Positions 54,244 through 62,707 of a stretch of 64,000 nucleotides of DNA are shown piece by piece. Where the stretch lies: positions 1-64,000 of the forward strand of contig JALSIM010000041.1 of assembly GCA_026990035.1 (NCBI GenBank). Direction: 5' to 3'. Origin of the DNA: Alphaproteobacteria bacterium. GTDB lineage: Bacteria; Pseudomonadota; Alphaproteobacteria; Geminicoccales; Geminicoccaceae. The position numbers were made by a program, and so were the translations under genes. Each line of letters starts with the position of its first letter. Positions within the stretch are counted from its first letter, which is position 1. A model generated the notes under the pieces. It was not told the DNA's origin. It ran no database searches and saw nothing but the letters and a program-made list of their open reading frames with translations.

Positions 54244-54933
54244 TCAGAGCTCGAGGGTCCGTCCCGGCTCCGGGATCCGCACCTCGCCACGGGTCACCCG
54301 ACGGGCGAAATCTTCGGGATCCCCGGTCAGGAGATCGAAGGTGCCCCAGTGGATGGGTACGATCAACTCCAGGTCGAGAAACTCGTTGCAGGCGATCGCC
54401 GCCGTTTCGGGGCCCATGGTGAAGCGGTCGCCGATCGGAATGAGGCCGATCTTCGGCCGGTAGAGGCGCTGGATGAGGGCCATGTCGGAAAAGAGCGCGG
54501 TGTCACCGGCGTGATAGATGCTCCGGCCGTCGGCCTGGATGACGAAACCGGCGGGATCCCCCATCGTCACCGGGACTCCCTCGCGGATGATCGCCGAGCT
54601 GTGGAAGGCCGGGACCATGACGTAGCGGATTCCCTCCTCGAGAATCGCACCGCCGGTGTTCATCGGCTGCAGCTTCTCGACACCCTGCTCACCCACCCAC
54701 ATGCAGATCTCGTACTGGGCGACCACCGTGGCGCCGTATTTCCTGGCGAGACGCACGGTGTCGCCGAGGTGATCCTCGTGGCCGTGGGTGACGAGGATGG
54801 CATCCACCGCCGTCAACCGCTCCTCGTAACCGTCCGGAAACTTCGGATTGCCGGTCCAGAAGGGATCGATCAGGATGTTCCTGCCGCCGAGCTCGAGATG
54901 GAAGGCGGCATGGCCGAGCCAGGTGAGTTTCAT
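54244..54933 (-). CDS. UPF0173-type metal-dependent hydrolase
   Basis: The 229-residue MBL-fold protein begins MKLTWLGHAAFHLELGG and has the intact motif THGHEDHLGD (about residues 49-58), the Asp in YHAGDTALFSDM and the His in VPIHWGTFDLL. UPF0173 proteins resemble UlaG lactonases but the natural substrate is unknown. It stands alone, with its promoter in the 551-bp region upstream. Confidence 0.92.
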   Translation of the reverse strand: MKLTWLGHAAFHLELGGRNILIDPFWTGNPKFPDGYEERLTAVDAILVTHGHEDHLGDTVRLARKYGATVVAQYEICMWVGEQGVEKLQPMNTGGAILEEGIRYVMVPAFHSSAIIREGVPVTMGDPAGFVIQADGRSIYHAGDTALFSDMALIQRLYRPKIGLIPIGDRFTMGPETAAIACNEFLDLELIVPIHWGTFDLLTGDPEDFARRVTRGEVRIPEPGRTLEL

Positions 54934-55484
54934 GGTCGTTTCTCCCTCTCCTGCGGAAACCGGCGAAGGCGCCGCCGACGATCATCGATCGGAGCGATCG
55001 CCACGGCAAGGGCGCGCGGCGCCGGCAGGAGGGGCTGCGCGCGGTCCGATGCTGCGACGCAATATCGCATCTCCGGCCGGAGACCGGGCCACCGCCGGTT
55101 TCGGCTCGCTGCCATCCCGATGAAAATATTAGCGTATGCGAAATCACCCTGGAGGTGAAAACGTTGCTCTTGCGGCTTGAAGCGCTGCTTGTTACAGCCC
55201 GTGTAACAATCTGTAACACAACGTGACTAGAGACGGCGGATTTCGGTGGCTAGAGTTTCGCCGGGCTCGGGCGGCGAGATCCGCAAGGGTCCGATCCGTC
55301 GGGGAGTGGGAGCAACCCCGGACCAGAAGCGACGGCGTGACGGGACGCGGAGAACGTCATCGGGAAGATCGCCGGCGGCACGGTCCGAAGCTGACTTGAA
55401 CGTGGCAGGTCGCCCGAGATCGCTCGTGACATCGGCCGGGAACGCGGCCGGAACGCGCGAAGTCCGGGGTACGGGGAGAGACGG
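54934..55484. promoter_or_regulatory. 551-bp control region before the sphingolipid synthesis operon
   Basis: No convincing gene is seen. The left 180 bp must hold the promoter of the UPF0173 gene; an AT-rich stretch at about 55121-55145 includes AAAATATTAGCG. TCACC-CTGGA-GGTGA (55144-55158) is a small inverted repeat. The operator cluster at 55189-55219 follows. From 55260 to 55484 is a GC-rich untranslated leader of about 240 nt without strong structure that I can see. Confidence 0.5.
55189..55219 (+). promoter_or_regulatory. Three TGTAACA half-sites overlapping a probable promoter
   Basis: TTGTTACA (55189-55196) and TGTAACAA (55202-55209) form a perfect palindrome around GCCCG, and a third direct copy TGTAACAC begins at 55212, ten bp after the second. 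TTGTTA (55189) and TGTAAC (55212) are 17 nt apart and could themselves be the -35 and -10 of the operon promoter, so a bound regulator would block RNA polymerase. The regulator is unknown. Confidence 0.6.
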
Positions 55485-57251
55485 ATGACCGATCCGACGC
55501 CGACGTCGAACAGATCACTGCCCTTTCGCGTCGACGGTTTCGAAACGCTGACGGACGGTCTCGACTATGCCGCGCGGGGCGAGACCGGCTTCAACTTCCA
55601 CTCCCCGCGAGGCGATCTGCGCTGCGTGCTGTCCTACGCCGAGCTGCGCGAACGGGCGCGGCGGCTCGCCGAACGCCTGCCCCGGGCGGGGCTGCTGCGC
55701 GGCGACCGGGTGGCGGTCATCGCCGAGACCGGACCGGATTTCGTGGTCGCCTTCTTCGCCTGTCAGTATGCCGGTCTGATCCCGGTACCGCTGCCGCTGG
55801 CGATCAATTTCGGCGGTCGGCGGGCCTATGCCGAACGCCTGCGCGGCATGCTCGCGGCGGCCGATGCGCGACTGGCGGTCGCCTCCGAGGGGCTGCTCTC
55901 GACCCTGCGCGAGGCGGCCGAAGGCACCACGGTGAAGGCGGTCCGCACCGTCGCCGAGCTGATGGAGCTGCCACCGGCGGCCCGCCCCTTCGCCCCGTTC
56001 GACGCCCGCGAGCCCTGCTACATCCAGTATTCCTCGGGCAGCACCAGTTTTCCGCGTGGCGTGCTGGTCACTCAGCGGGCGATCGCCGCCAACGCCCGCG
56101 CCATCGCCCTCCACGGTCTCGCCCTGCGGCCCGACGACCGCTGCGTCTCCTGGCTGCCCCTCTATCACGACATGGGGCTGGTGGGCTGCTGCCTGACACC
56201 GGTGATGAGCCAGATCACGGTCGACTATCTGGAGACCACGGGCTTCGCCCGTCGCCCGCTGGTCTGGATCAAGCTGCTGAGCGAGCGACGGGGTACCATC
56301 TCCTTCAGCCCCACCTTCGGCTACGAACTGGCGGCCCGGCGGGCGGCCGGCAACAACGGTGTCGACCGCTACGATCTCTCGGCCTGGCGGGTGGCCGGCA
56401 TCGGCGGCGAGATGATCCGCGAAAGTGCCCTCGCCCGCTTCGCCGAGACCTTCGCCCCGGCGCGTTTCGATCCGCGGGCCTTTCTCGCCAGCTACGGCCT
56501 CGCCGAGGCCACTCTGGCCGTGACCTTCGCTCCCCTCGGGCGCGGCATCCGGACCGACCGGGTGGCCCGCGGCGACACGCTCGAGCGGGACCGTCTCGCC
56601 CTGCGGCTGGACGAGACCGATCCGCGGCCGGCCCGCCGCTTCGTTCTCTGCGGCCGGCCGATGCCCGGCTACCGGGTGGAAATCCGCGACAACGCCGGGC
56701 GCCCGCTGCCCGATCGGCGGATCGGCCGGGTGCACATCGAAGGACCGAGCCTGATGGCCGGCTATTTCCGCGATCCCGAGGCCTCCGCGGAAATGCTCAC
56801 CGCCGACGGCTGGCTCGACACCGGCGACATGGGCTACATGGTCGGCGGCGAACTGGTGATCACCGGCCGCTCCAAGGATCTCATCATCCTCGGCGGCCGC
56901 AACATCTGGCCGCAGGATCTCGAATGGGCGGTCGAGCACATCCCGGGCGTGCGATCGGGCGATGTCGCCGCCTTTTCCGCGCCCGACGAGCAGGACGGCG
57001 AACGGGTGGTGGTGATCGTCGAATGCCGTCTCGGCCGCAAGGAGGACCAGGAACGCTTCCGCCGCGAGATCCGGGCGGTCCTCTCGCGGGTGGCCGGTGT
57101 CGAATGCGAGGTGGTGCTGGCGCCGCCCCGCAGCCTCACCTACACCACTTCCGGCAAGCTCAGCCGCGCCGCGGCACGGGCCAAGTACCTCGCCGGTGAT
57201 CTGCGCGATGTGGCGGAAGCGACCGGACCGGAGCTCGCCCCTGCGGCATGA
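55485..57251 (+). CDS. Fatty acyl-AMP ligase / acyl-ACP synthetase (AasR-like)
   Basis: The 588-residue AMP-forming ligase activates a fatty acid and probably loads it on the acyl carrier protein encoded downstream. The P-loop reads YSSGSTSFPRGV (about residues 183-194), followed by SWLPLYHDMGLVG, SYGLAEATLAVTF, DTGDMGYMVGGELVITGRSKD and GGRNIWPQDLE; the last is typical of fatty acyl-AMP ligases. The C-terminal TTSGKLSR holds the adenylation Lys. Gene order with an epimerase, ACP and serine palmitoyltransferase matches the Caulobacter ceramide cluster, where the equivalent acyl-ACP synthetase supplies Spt. ATG 55485 with GGGGAGAG upstream. Confidence 0.88.
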   Translation: MTDPTPTSNRSLPFRVDGFETLTDGLDYAARGETGFNFHSPRGDLRCVLSYAELRERARRLAERLPRAGLLRGDRVAVIAETGPDFVVAFFACQYAGLIPVPLPLAINFGGRRAYAERLRGMLAAADARLAVASEGLLSTLREAAEGTTVKAVRTVAELMELPPAARPFAPFDAREPCYIQYSSGSTSFPRGVLVTQRAIAANARAIALHGLALRPDDRCVSWLPLYHDMGLVGCCLTPVMSQITVDYLETTGFARRPLVWIKLLSERRGTISFSPTFGYELAARRAAGNNGVDRYDLSAWRVAGIGGEMIRESALARFAETFAPARFDPRAFLASYGLAEATLAVTFAPLGRGIRTDRVARGDTLERDRLALRLDETDPRPARRFVLCGRPMPGYRVEIRDNAGRPLPDRRIGRVHIEGPSLMAGYFRDPEASAEMLTADGWLDTGDMGYMVGGELVITGRSKDLIILGGRNIWPQDLEWAVEHIPGVRSGDVAAFSAPDEQDGERVVVIVECRLGRKEDQERFRREIRAVLSRVAGVECEVVLAPPRSLTYTTSGKLSRAAARAKYLAGDLRDVAEATGPELAPAA

Positions 57252-57297
57252 TGTCCCCGATCCGGTGGGCGGCCCGCCCGACCGGGAAGGAACCGCC

Positions 57298-58230
57298 ATG
57301 CGCTGCGTGGCCGTTACCGGCGCCACCGGGTTCATCGGCCGGCATCTCGTCCGGGCACTCGAGGATCGTGCCCGGCTGCGACTGCTCCTGCGCCGCCCCG
57401 CTCCGGGTCTGGAAGGCGGCAGCGTCACCGTTCTCCGGGGCTCCCTCGAAAGCGAGGACGCGCTCGGCGCGCTGGTCGCCGGCTGCGACACGGTGATCCA
57501 TCTCGCGGGGGCCATCCGGGCCCCCGACCGGCGGAGCTTCGAGCGCGTCAACGCCGTCGCCACGGCCCGCCTCGCACGGGCCGCGGCGGGAGCGGGCGTG
57601 CGACGCTTTCTCCTCGTCTCCTCGCTGGCGGCCCGCCTGCCGGAGGTTTCCGCCTATGCCTGGAGCAAGGCGCGGGCGGAGGAGGAGCTGCGCAGGCATG
57701 CCGGGAAGATGGAAATCGTGACGATTCGTCCACCCGCGGTCTACGGCCCCGGCGATCGGGCGACGCTCGAAATCTTCCGCGGCCTCGCCCGCGGCCGGCT
57801 GATCCTGCCCGCCAACCGCCAGGCCCGCTTTTCCCTCGTCTTCGTCGAGGATCTGGCCGCGCTCCTGGCCCATCTGTGCGAAACACCCTGCCCTTCGCCC
57901 TTGGTTCTCGAGCCCGACGACGGTCACCCGGGCGGGTACAGCTGGCAGGATCTGGCGAGCCTCGCCGAACCGCACGTCGGAAGACCGGTGCGGCTCCTGC
58001 TGCTGCCGCGGGCGGCGGGGAAATTGATCGCCTCGACTTCGGAGCTGATCGCCCGTATCAGGGGCGGCGCGCCATTGTTGCCCGTCGACAAGCTGGGCGA
58101 ATTCTACCACAGTGACTGGCTGTGCCGCCCGGAGGGGCTGGAGAAGATCGGCGACTGGCGGCCTCTCGTGAACTTCGCCGAGGGGGTCGGCAGAACCCTC
58201 GCCTGGTACCGGGCCGCCGGCTGGCTGTAG
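57298..58230 (+). CDS. NAD-dependent epimerase/dehydratase, probable ceramide-pathway reductase (CerR-like)
   Basis: The 310-residue extended SDR has VTGATGFIGRHLVRAL at the N-terminus, the active-site YAWSK (YxxxK, about residue 120), and RPPAVYGPGDRATL. In Caulobacter a member of this family next to spt reduces the 3-oxo group of the sphingoid intermediate (cerR). Its position between the acyl-AMP ligase and the ACP supports that role here, but other sugar or hydroxysteroid substrates cannot be excluded from sequence alone. ATG 57298 follows GGGAAGGA. Confidence 0.8.
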   Translation: MRCVAVTGATGFIGRHLVRALEDRARLRLLLRRPAPGLEGGSVTVLRGSLESEDALGALVAGCDTVIHLAGAIRAPDRRSFERVNAVATARLARAAAGAGVRRFLLVSSLAARLPEVSAYAWSKARAEEELRRHAGKMEIVTIRPPAVYGPGDRATLEIFRGLARGRLILPANRQARFSLVFVEDLAALLAHLCETPCPSPLVLEPDDGHPGGYSWQDLASLAEPHVGRPVRLLLLPRAAGKLIASTSELIARIRGGAPLLPVDKLGEFYHSDWLCRPEGLEKIGDWRPLVNFAEGVGRTLAWYRAAGWL

Positions 58231-58284
58231 CGGCGGCCGGGACGGCGCCGGCGGTCGCGGGGAAACGCGTGCGGGAGTTCGGAT

Positions 58285-58539
58285 GTGACGGAAGGGGATC
58301 GGATCTTCGCGCAGGTTCGCCGTCTGCTCGCCAAATACAATCCGGAGGGGCGGCCGGTGACCGCCGACACCGATCTCGGCGCCGACCTCAGCATCGATTC
58401 GGTGGCGGCGATGGACCTCGTCATGGAGATCGAGGATCATTTCGACATCGACATCCCGATCAACCTGGTGGCCGACTTACGTACCGCCGGCGATCTGGTA
58501 GAACTGGTCCGCCACCAACTGGAAGAGCGTTCCCGCTGA
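58285..58539 (+). CDS. Acyl carrier protein of the sphingolipid operon (AcpR-like)
   Basis: The 84-residue acidic four-helix protein has DLGADLSIDSVAAMDLVMEIE, in which Ser of the DSV motif (about residue 38) takes phosphopantetheine; DSL is the housekeeping form. A GTG start at 58285 follows GGGAG about 8 nt upstream. It shares one nt with the serine palmitoyltransferase start (TGATG), so the two are translationally coupled. It probably carries the acyl chain used by that enzyme. Confidence 0.9.
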   Translation: MTEGDRIFAQVRRLLAKYNPEGRPVTADTDLGADLSIDSVAAMDLVMEIEDHFDIDIPINLVADLRTAGDLVELVRHQLEERSR

Positions 58540-59738
58540 TGGATATTCTCGCCAAGCATTCGGCCCTGGCACAGCGCCACGGCGAACTCCTCGAGCTGGG
58601 CGTCGATCCCTTCGCCGTCCGTCTCGAGGAAGTACGCTCGCCGACCGTCGCGGTGGTCCGGGGCCGGGAGACGATCCTTCTCGGCACCAACAACTATCTC
58701 GGCCTCACCTTCGATCCCGCCTGCGTCGAGGCCGCCGCCGAAGCGGCCCGGAGCTACGGTACCGGCACCACCGGCTCGCGCATCGCCAACGGCACCTACT
58801 CGCTCCACCGCGAGCTCGAGGAGGCCTTCGCCCGCTTCCTCGGCCGCCGCTCCTGCATCGTCTTCACCACCGGCTACCAGGCCAATCTCGGCATGCTGGT
58901 GGGTCTCGCGGGGCCGCGCGACGTGATTCTCCTGGACTCGGATTCGCACGCCTCGATCTACGACGGCTGCCGGCTTTCCGGCGCCACCGTCGTGCGCTTC
59001 CGGCACAACGATCCGGAAGATCTCGACCGCCGCCTGTCCCGTCTCGCCGGCAAAGGGGAATGCAAGCTGATCGTCGTCGAGGGGCTCTACAGCATGCTCG
59101 GCGACGTCGCTCCCATCGACGCCTTCGTCGCGGTCAAGAAACGCCACGGAGCCTGGCTGTTCGTCGACGAGGCCCACTCCTTCGGCGTCTTCGGCGAGCA
59201 CGGCCGCGGGGTCGCCGAAGCGCAAGGGGTCGAGGCGGAGGTGGATTTCGTGGCCGGCACCTTCAGCAAGAGCCTCGGTGCGGTGGGCGGGTTCGGCGCC
59301 TCCGACCATCCGGCCTTCGACAATCTGCGGTTCTGTTCGCGTCCCTACATGTTCACCGCATCGCCGAGCCCCTCCACCATGGCCTCGACACGGGTGGCGC
59401 TCGAGCGGATCGCCAGCGACCCGGGGCTCCGGCACCGCCTCTGGGACAACGCCCGGCGTCTGCACGCCGGGCTGACGGCGATCGGACTTTCCCTCTGCGC
59501 TCCGGCGAGCCCGGTGGTGGCGGTGCGACTCGCCGACGAACGCAGCGCCGTCGCCGCCTGGAACCGGCTCCTCGAGAGCGGCGTCTACGTCAATCTGGCG
59601 CTGCCCCCCGGCACGCCGGGCGGCCTCTGCCTGCTGCGTTGCAGCGTCTCCGCCGCCCACAGCGCCGCCCAGATCGACGAGGCCTGCATCCGTTTCGCCC
59701 GGGTGGCCGACGAACTCGGTCTGCGCCTCGCCGCCTGA
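58539..59738 (+). CDS. spt: Serine palmitoyltransferase
   Basis: The 399-residue alpha-oxoamine synthase condenses serine with an acyl thioester to 3-ketosphinganine, the first committed step of sphingolipid synthesis. Marks are NNYLGLTFDP, GTGTTGSRIANGTYSLH, VDEAHSFGVFGEHGRG and the PLP-binding Lys in GTFSKSLGAVGG (about residue 243). Related enzymes (AONS, KBL, ALAS) share these motifs; the adjacent ACP, acyl-AMP ligase and epimerase favour Spt. It is soluble, as in Sphingomonas and Caulobacter, with no transmembrane helix. Confidence 0.9.
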   Translation: MDILAKHSALAQRHGELLELGVDPFAVRLEEVRSPTVAVVRGRETILLGTNNYLGLTFDPACVEAAAEAARSYGTGTTGSRIANGTYSLHRELEEAFARFLGRRSCIVFTTGYQANLGMLVGLAGPRDVILLDSDSHASIYDGCRLSGATVVRFRHNDPEDLDRRLSRLAGKGECKLIVVEGLYSMLGDVAPIDAFVAVKKRHGAWLFVDEAHSFGVFGEHGRGVAEAQGVEAEVDFVAGTFSKSLGAVGGFGASDHPAFDNLRFCSRPYMFTASPSPSTMASTRVALERIASDPGLRHRLWDNARRLHAGLTAIGLSLCAPASPVVAVRLADERSAVAAWNRLLESGVYVNLALPPGTPGGLCLLRCSVSAAHSAAQIDEACIRFARVADELGLRLAA

Positions 59739-59749
59739 ACCCGTCCGTC

Positions 59750-60673
59750 TCAGCGGATCACCCGCAGCCGGTGCAACCGCCAGCCCAGGCTCACCGCGGC
59801 GAGGATCGGATGCCTTTTCTGCCAGGGCGTGAGCGGCAGCGGCACACCGGAATGGCGTTCGATCTTCCACGCCAGATATTCCGCCCCGCCGCGGAAGGTG
59901 AAGGCCGCCTTGATGAGGCGCAGGACCGAAAGGAGTTTGCCCTGAATCCGCCGCAGCCGCCAGCGGCGGGCGCAGGCGGCGGCACTCGTGGCCGGCGCGG
60001 GGAGCCGCTCCAGGAGCTCGGAGAGACGACGGTAGCGGTCGTCGAAACGGGCGACGATCCGCCGCGCCCGTTCCGGCTTTTCCACCCGCAGCTCGGTACG
60101 GTAGCTTTCGCGGAACGCCCGCCGCCAGACGGCGAGCGGATCGCCCGGATCCCGGACCAGCGGCCGCGCCGCCCGGTAGCTGGTGACGATGGCGCGGACG
60201 AGCGCCGCCCGCACCTGCCTGCGCACCTTCCCGTCCCGCACCCAGACGAGCCCCGTGGGCTGGGCGAAGCGCGCCCAGAAATAGGGATTGAGGGTACCCG
60301 CACCGGTCAGACGCGCGAACTGGCGCAGAGAGACGACGGCGTATTTGGCACGGACTTTCCGCCCCTCGTGCTCGGTCTCGACGTAATAGACGTTGGGCGG
60401 CAGGAGGGCGTTGGCGAATGTGCTCCAGAGCCGGCGATGAACCCGCCGGTAACGGTCGACGATCAGATAGAGATCGACGAGCGCCCCCTCCGTGGCGCCG
60501 TCGCGGTAGCAGCTTCCGTAGAACAGGACGGCGAGCACCGCCGCGCCGTGCCGCTCCCGGGCCGCCGTCGCCACCGCCCGCACCGGCGCCGCTACCGGGG
60601 TCGCCAGCTCGGCGTCGACGAGCGCCCCGACGGCTGCCGTCGGGTCAGAGCCGGACGAAGCGGAGTCGTTCAT
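59750..60673 (-). CDS. Nucleotidyltransferase-fold protein, Tam41-like, in sphingolipid cluster
   Basis: The 307-residue protein has LFYGSCYRDGATEGALVDLYLIVD (in pieces: FYGSCYRDG with Gly53-Ser54; VDLYLIVD with Asp67 and Asp73), a GS...D pattern of the nucleotidyltransferase fold. KVRAKYAVVSLRQF and the FWARFAQP block further on resemble the layout of the Tam41 CTP:phosphatidate cytidylyltransferase family. The C-terminus GGAEYLAWKIERHSG and WQKRHP looks conserved. A second canonical acid is Tyr69 rather than Asp/Glu. Positioned directly after the lipid kinase (29-nt overlap) it may act on ceramide 1-phosphate; in Caulobacter a gene of this neighbourhood is needed for ceramide phosphoglycerate. 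Activity and substrate are inferred. Confidence 0.68.
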   Translation of the reverse strand: MNDSASSGSDPTAAVGALVDAELATPVAAPVRAVATAARERHGAAVLAVLFYGSCYRDGATEGALVDLYLIVDRYRRVHRRLWSTFANALLPPNVYYVETEHEGRKVRAKYAVVSLRQFARLTGAGTLNPYFWARFAQPTGLVWVRDGKVRRQVRAALVRAIVTSYRAARPLVRDPGDPLAVWRRAFRESYRTELRVEKPERARRIVARFDDRYRRLSELLERLPAPATSAAACARRWRLRRIQGKLLSVLRLIKAAFTFRGGAEYLAWKIERHSGVPLPLTPWQKRHPILAAVSLGWRLHRLRVIR

Positions 60674-61598
60674 CGGCGGTCACCGTGACCGGGAAATCGG
60701 GAGCCGGGCGATACATCTCGCCGTCGACCGTAAAGCGCGAAACCGGATGGATGTCGAGCCGACGGACGCCGCAGCTTTCGTATTCCGCGGGCAGCGCCCG
60801 CTCCGGGCCGCCGTAGAGAACCCGGGGCGCGCAGCGCAGCAGCCGCGGTGGCGGACAGAGGACGCTGGTGAAACGGATCGGCCGCCCGCCGACGTTCCAG
60901 AAAGGACGCGAGCGCATCACGAGACGGTCGAGAGTGGTCGCCAGCAGCAGGAGCCGCGGGGCTTCCCGCTCCCGCTCGCCGTCGCGCACGACACGCATCC
61001 GCTCGCAGCCGATCCCGGCCGCTTCGAGCCCCCGGAAGGTGATGGTCGAGAGAAGCCAGAGGAGGGTCAGCAGATGCGAGACCTCCCCGTAGAGCCCGCG
61101 GCTGTGGATCGATCCGGTGCAGATCCGGATGGCATCGACGATGCCCGCGGCGCCGAAGAACATGCCGCGCACCGCCGGCCGGTCCGCCGCCCAGCGCACC
61201 TTGAGCACCGGTCGGGTCAGCAGATGGCGCTCGAGGAGGCCGTCCGCGACGACCTTCAGTAGGGTCTCGAGCCCCCGGGGACCCGGGTTGCGGAGCCCGA
61301 CATCGGCAGCCGTCATGTTGGCCGTGCCGCGGGGCAGGATCGCCACCGGCGGCGGTCGTTCCCAGATGCGGCCCTCGAGAAGCCCGGTGAGCACCCGGCT
61401 GACCGTGCCGTCACCGCCGCTGATCACCAGGAGCCCGATCTCGCGGGCCGCCAGTTCCCGAAGCAGCTCGACCGAATCCTCGCCGTCCCCGTAGGTCAGA
61501 TGCAGCAGGTCGGGGCGACCTGCCAGCACCCGGTCGAGTTCACGGATGCGGCGCCGGTTACGACCGCTGCGGGCGTTGCTGAGAATGCCGATGCGCAT
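60645..61598 (-). CDS. Diacylglycerol-kinase-fold lipid kinase, candidate ceramide kinase (CpgB-like)
   Basis: The 317-residue kinase begins MRIGILSNARSGRNRRR and has the nucleotide-binding VISGGDGTVSRVL (about residues 61-73), PRGTANMTAADVGL and the C-terminal VDGEMYRP, all marks of the DAGK catalytic family that includes sphingosine and ceramide kinases. The Caulobacter ceramide kinase CpgB is a member placed in the same cluster, so ceramide is the most likely substrate. ATG 61598 is 5 nt after the LptG-like gene's stop. It overlaps the nucleotidyltransferase gene. Confidence 0.85.
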   Translation of the reverse strand: MRIGILSNARSGRNRRRIRELDRVLAGRPDLLHLTYGDGEDSVELLRELAAREIGLLVISGGDGTVSRVLTGLLEGRIWERPPPVAILPRGTANMTAADVGLRNPGPRGLETLLKVVADGLLERHLLTRPVLKVRWAADRPAVRGMFFGAAGIVDAIRICTGSIHSRGLYGEVSHLLTLLWLLSTITFRGLEAAGIGCERMRVVRDGEREREAPRLLLLATTLDRLVMRSRPFWNVGGRPIRFTSVLCPPPRLLRCAPRVLYGGPERALPAEYESCGVRRLDIHPVSRFTVDGEMYRPAPDFPVTVTADERLRFVRL

Positions 61599-61603
61599 CC
61601 GTT

Positions 61604-62707
61604 CTATGCGGCCTCCGCGGCTTGCGGCCGCCGTCCCGGCCCTTCGGCCCGCAGCAGCATGCCCGCGACCAGGAGGGCGAGGAGCAGCGTCGGCACCCAG
61701 GCGGCGATCCGCGGATCGAGGAAGCCGCCCTCGCCGAGAGCGAGGACGAAACCACCCAGGATCTGGAAGGAGAAACCGGTCGCGAGCCCTTTCAGGAACA
61801 GCGGCGTGATCCCGCCCACGCGACGGAAGCCGCCCAGGAAGCCGAGGGGGAGAACGAGCATCAGCGTCGGCACGAGGCTGCCGGCCAGCCGGTAGTGGAG
61901 CCAGGTGCGATGGGCGTGCACCGCCCGCATCCCGTAACCCTCGGCTTCGACCACCCGCAGCAGGTCCCCGTAGCGCAGTTCGGAAGCCGGCCGGGCCATC
62001 AGGGCCACCGCTTCGAGATCGATCCGTGCCCTCCAGAACAGCCGGTCGAGCCGTTCGGCCTCCCTGGCGCCGACCGCTCTGCGGGTCACCTCGTAGAGCT
62101 CGATTCCGTCCCCGACCAGCTTCCCGCCCGTCGCATCCACACGCTCGACCAGGGTACCGTCGGCCGCCCGGCGAAAGATCACCACTCCCACCAGCTCCCG
62201 CCGCTGGGCGGCATCGGCGTCCAGCCGGATCACGTCGCGTCCGCTCTGGATCCAGACGTAGTTGCGATCGCTGCCGAAACGCGTCCGCTTGAAATCGCCC
62301 ACCCCCCAGTCCCGTAGCACCTCCGTCGTCGGCGGTACCAGCAGCTCGTCGTTGGCCGTCTGCAGCGCCAAAAGAAGCAGGGCCAGCGGCAGAACCCGCA
62401 GGGCGAGCATCCCCGAGGACAGCCCGCTGCACCAGATGACGACGATTTCCCGGTGGCGGACCAGATCGGCGACCGCGAAAAGCCCGGCCAGAAGAGCGGT
62501 CAGCGGCAGCATCTCCCGCATCAGAGAGGGCAGCCGCAGCACCCCGTAGGCGAGCATGGCGAGGAGCGTGCCCTCGCCGCGCCCGATGATGTCGTCGCTG
62601 GCGTCGATCAGGTCGAACAGCAGGCCGAAGGCGGTCACCGCGAACATGATCGTCGCGAGGCGCAGGGCGAAATACCGTGTCAGATAGCGGCCGAGAACGG
62701 TGGTCAT
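61604..62707 (-). CDS. LptG-like YjgP/YjgQ family permease
   Basis: The 367-residue protein has the LptF/G layout: three N-terminal hydrophobic helices (RYLTRYFALRLATIMF, LLAMLAYGVLRLPSLMREMLPLTALLAGL), a beta-jellyroll periplasmic domain (about 115-270, with FRRAADGTLVERVDATGG) and three C-terminal helices (LVPTLMLVLPLGFLGG). LptG with LptF and LptB moves LPS from the inner membrane. Canonical lptFG in alphaproteobacteria adjoins lptD and surA; here it adjoins a ceramide kinase, so it may move a sphingolipid. ATGA overlap with the LptF-like gene. Confidence 0.85.
   Translation of the reverse strand: MTTVLGRYLTRYFALRLATIMFAVTAFGLLFDLIDASDDIIGRGEGTLLAMLAYGVLRLPSLMREMLPLTALLAGLFAVADLVRHREIVVIWCSGLSSGMLALRVLPLALLLLALQTANDELLVPPTTEVLRDWGVGDFKRTRFGSDRNYVWIQSGRDVIRLDADAAQRRELVGVVIFRRAADGTLVERVDATGGKLVGDGIELYEVTRRAVGAREAERLDRLFWRARIDLEAVALMARPASELRYGDLLRVVEAEGYGMRAVHAHRTWLHYRLAGSLVPTLMLVLPLGFLGGFRRVGGITPLFLKGLATGFSFQILGGFVLALGEGGFLDPRIAAWVPTLLLALLVAGMLLRAEGPGRRPQAAEAA

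Noticed and set aside
55246-55488. 80-codon GTG-started frame ending at the acyl-AMP ligase start
   Set aside because: Low-complexity Arg/Gly/Ser-rich sequence, no good ribosome site, no recognisable fold; more likely an untranslated leader.
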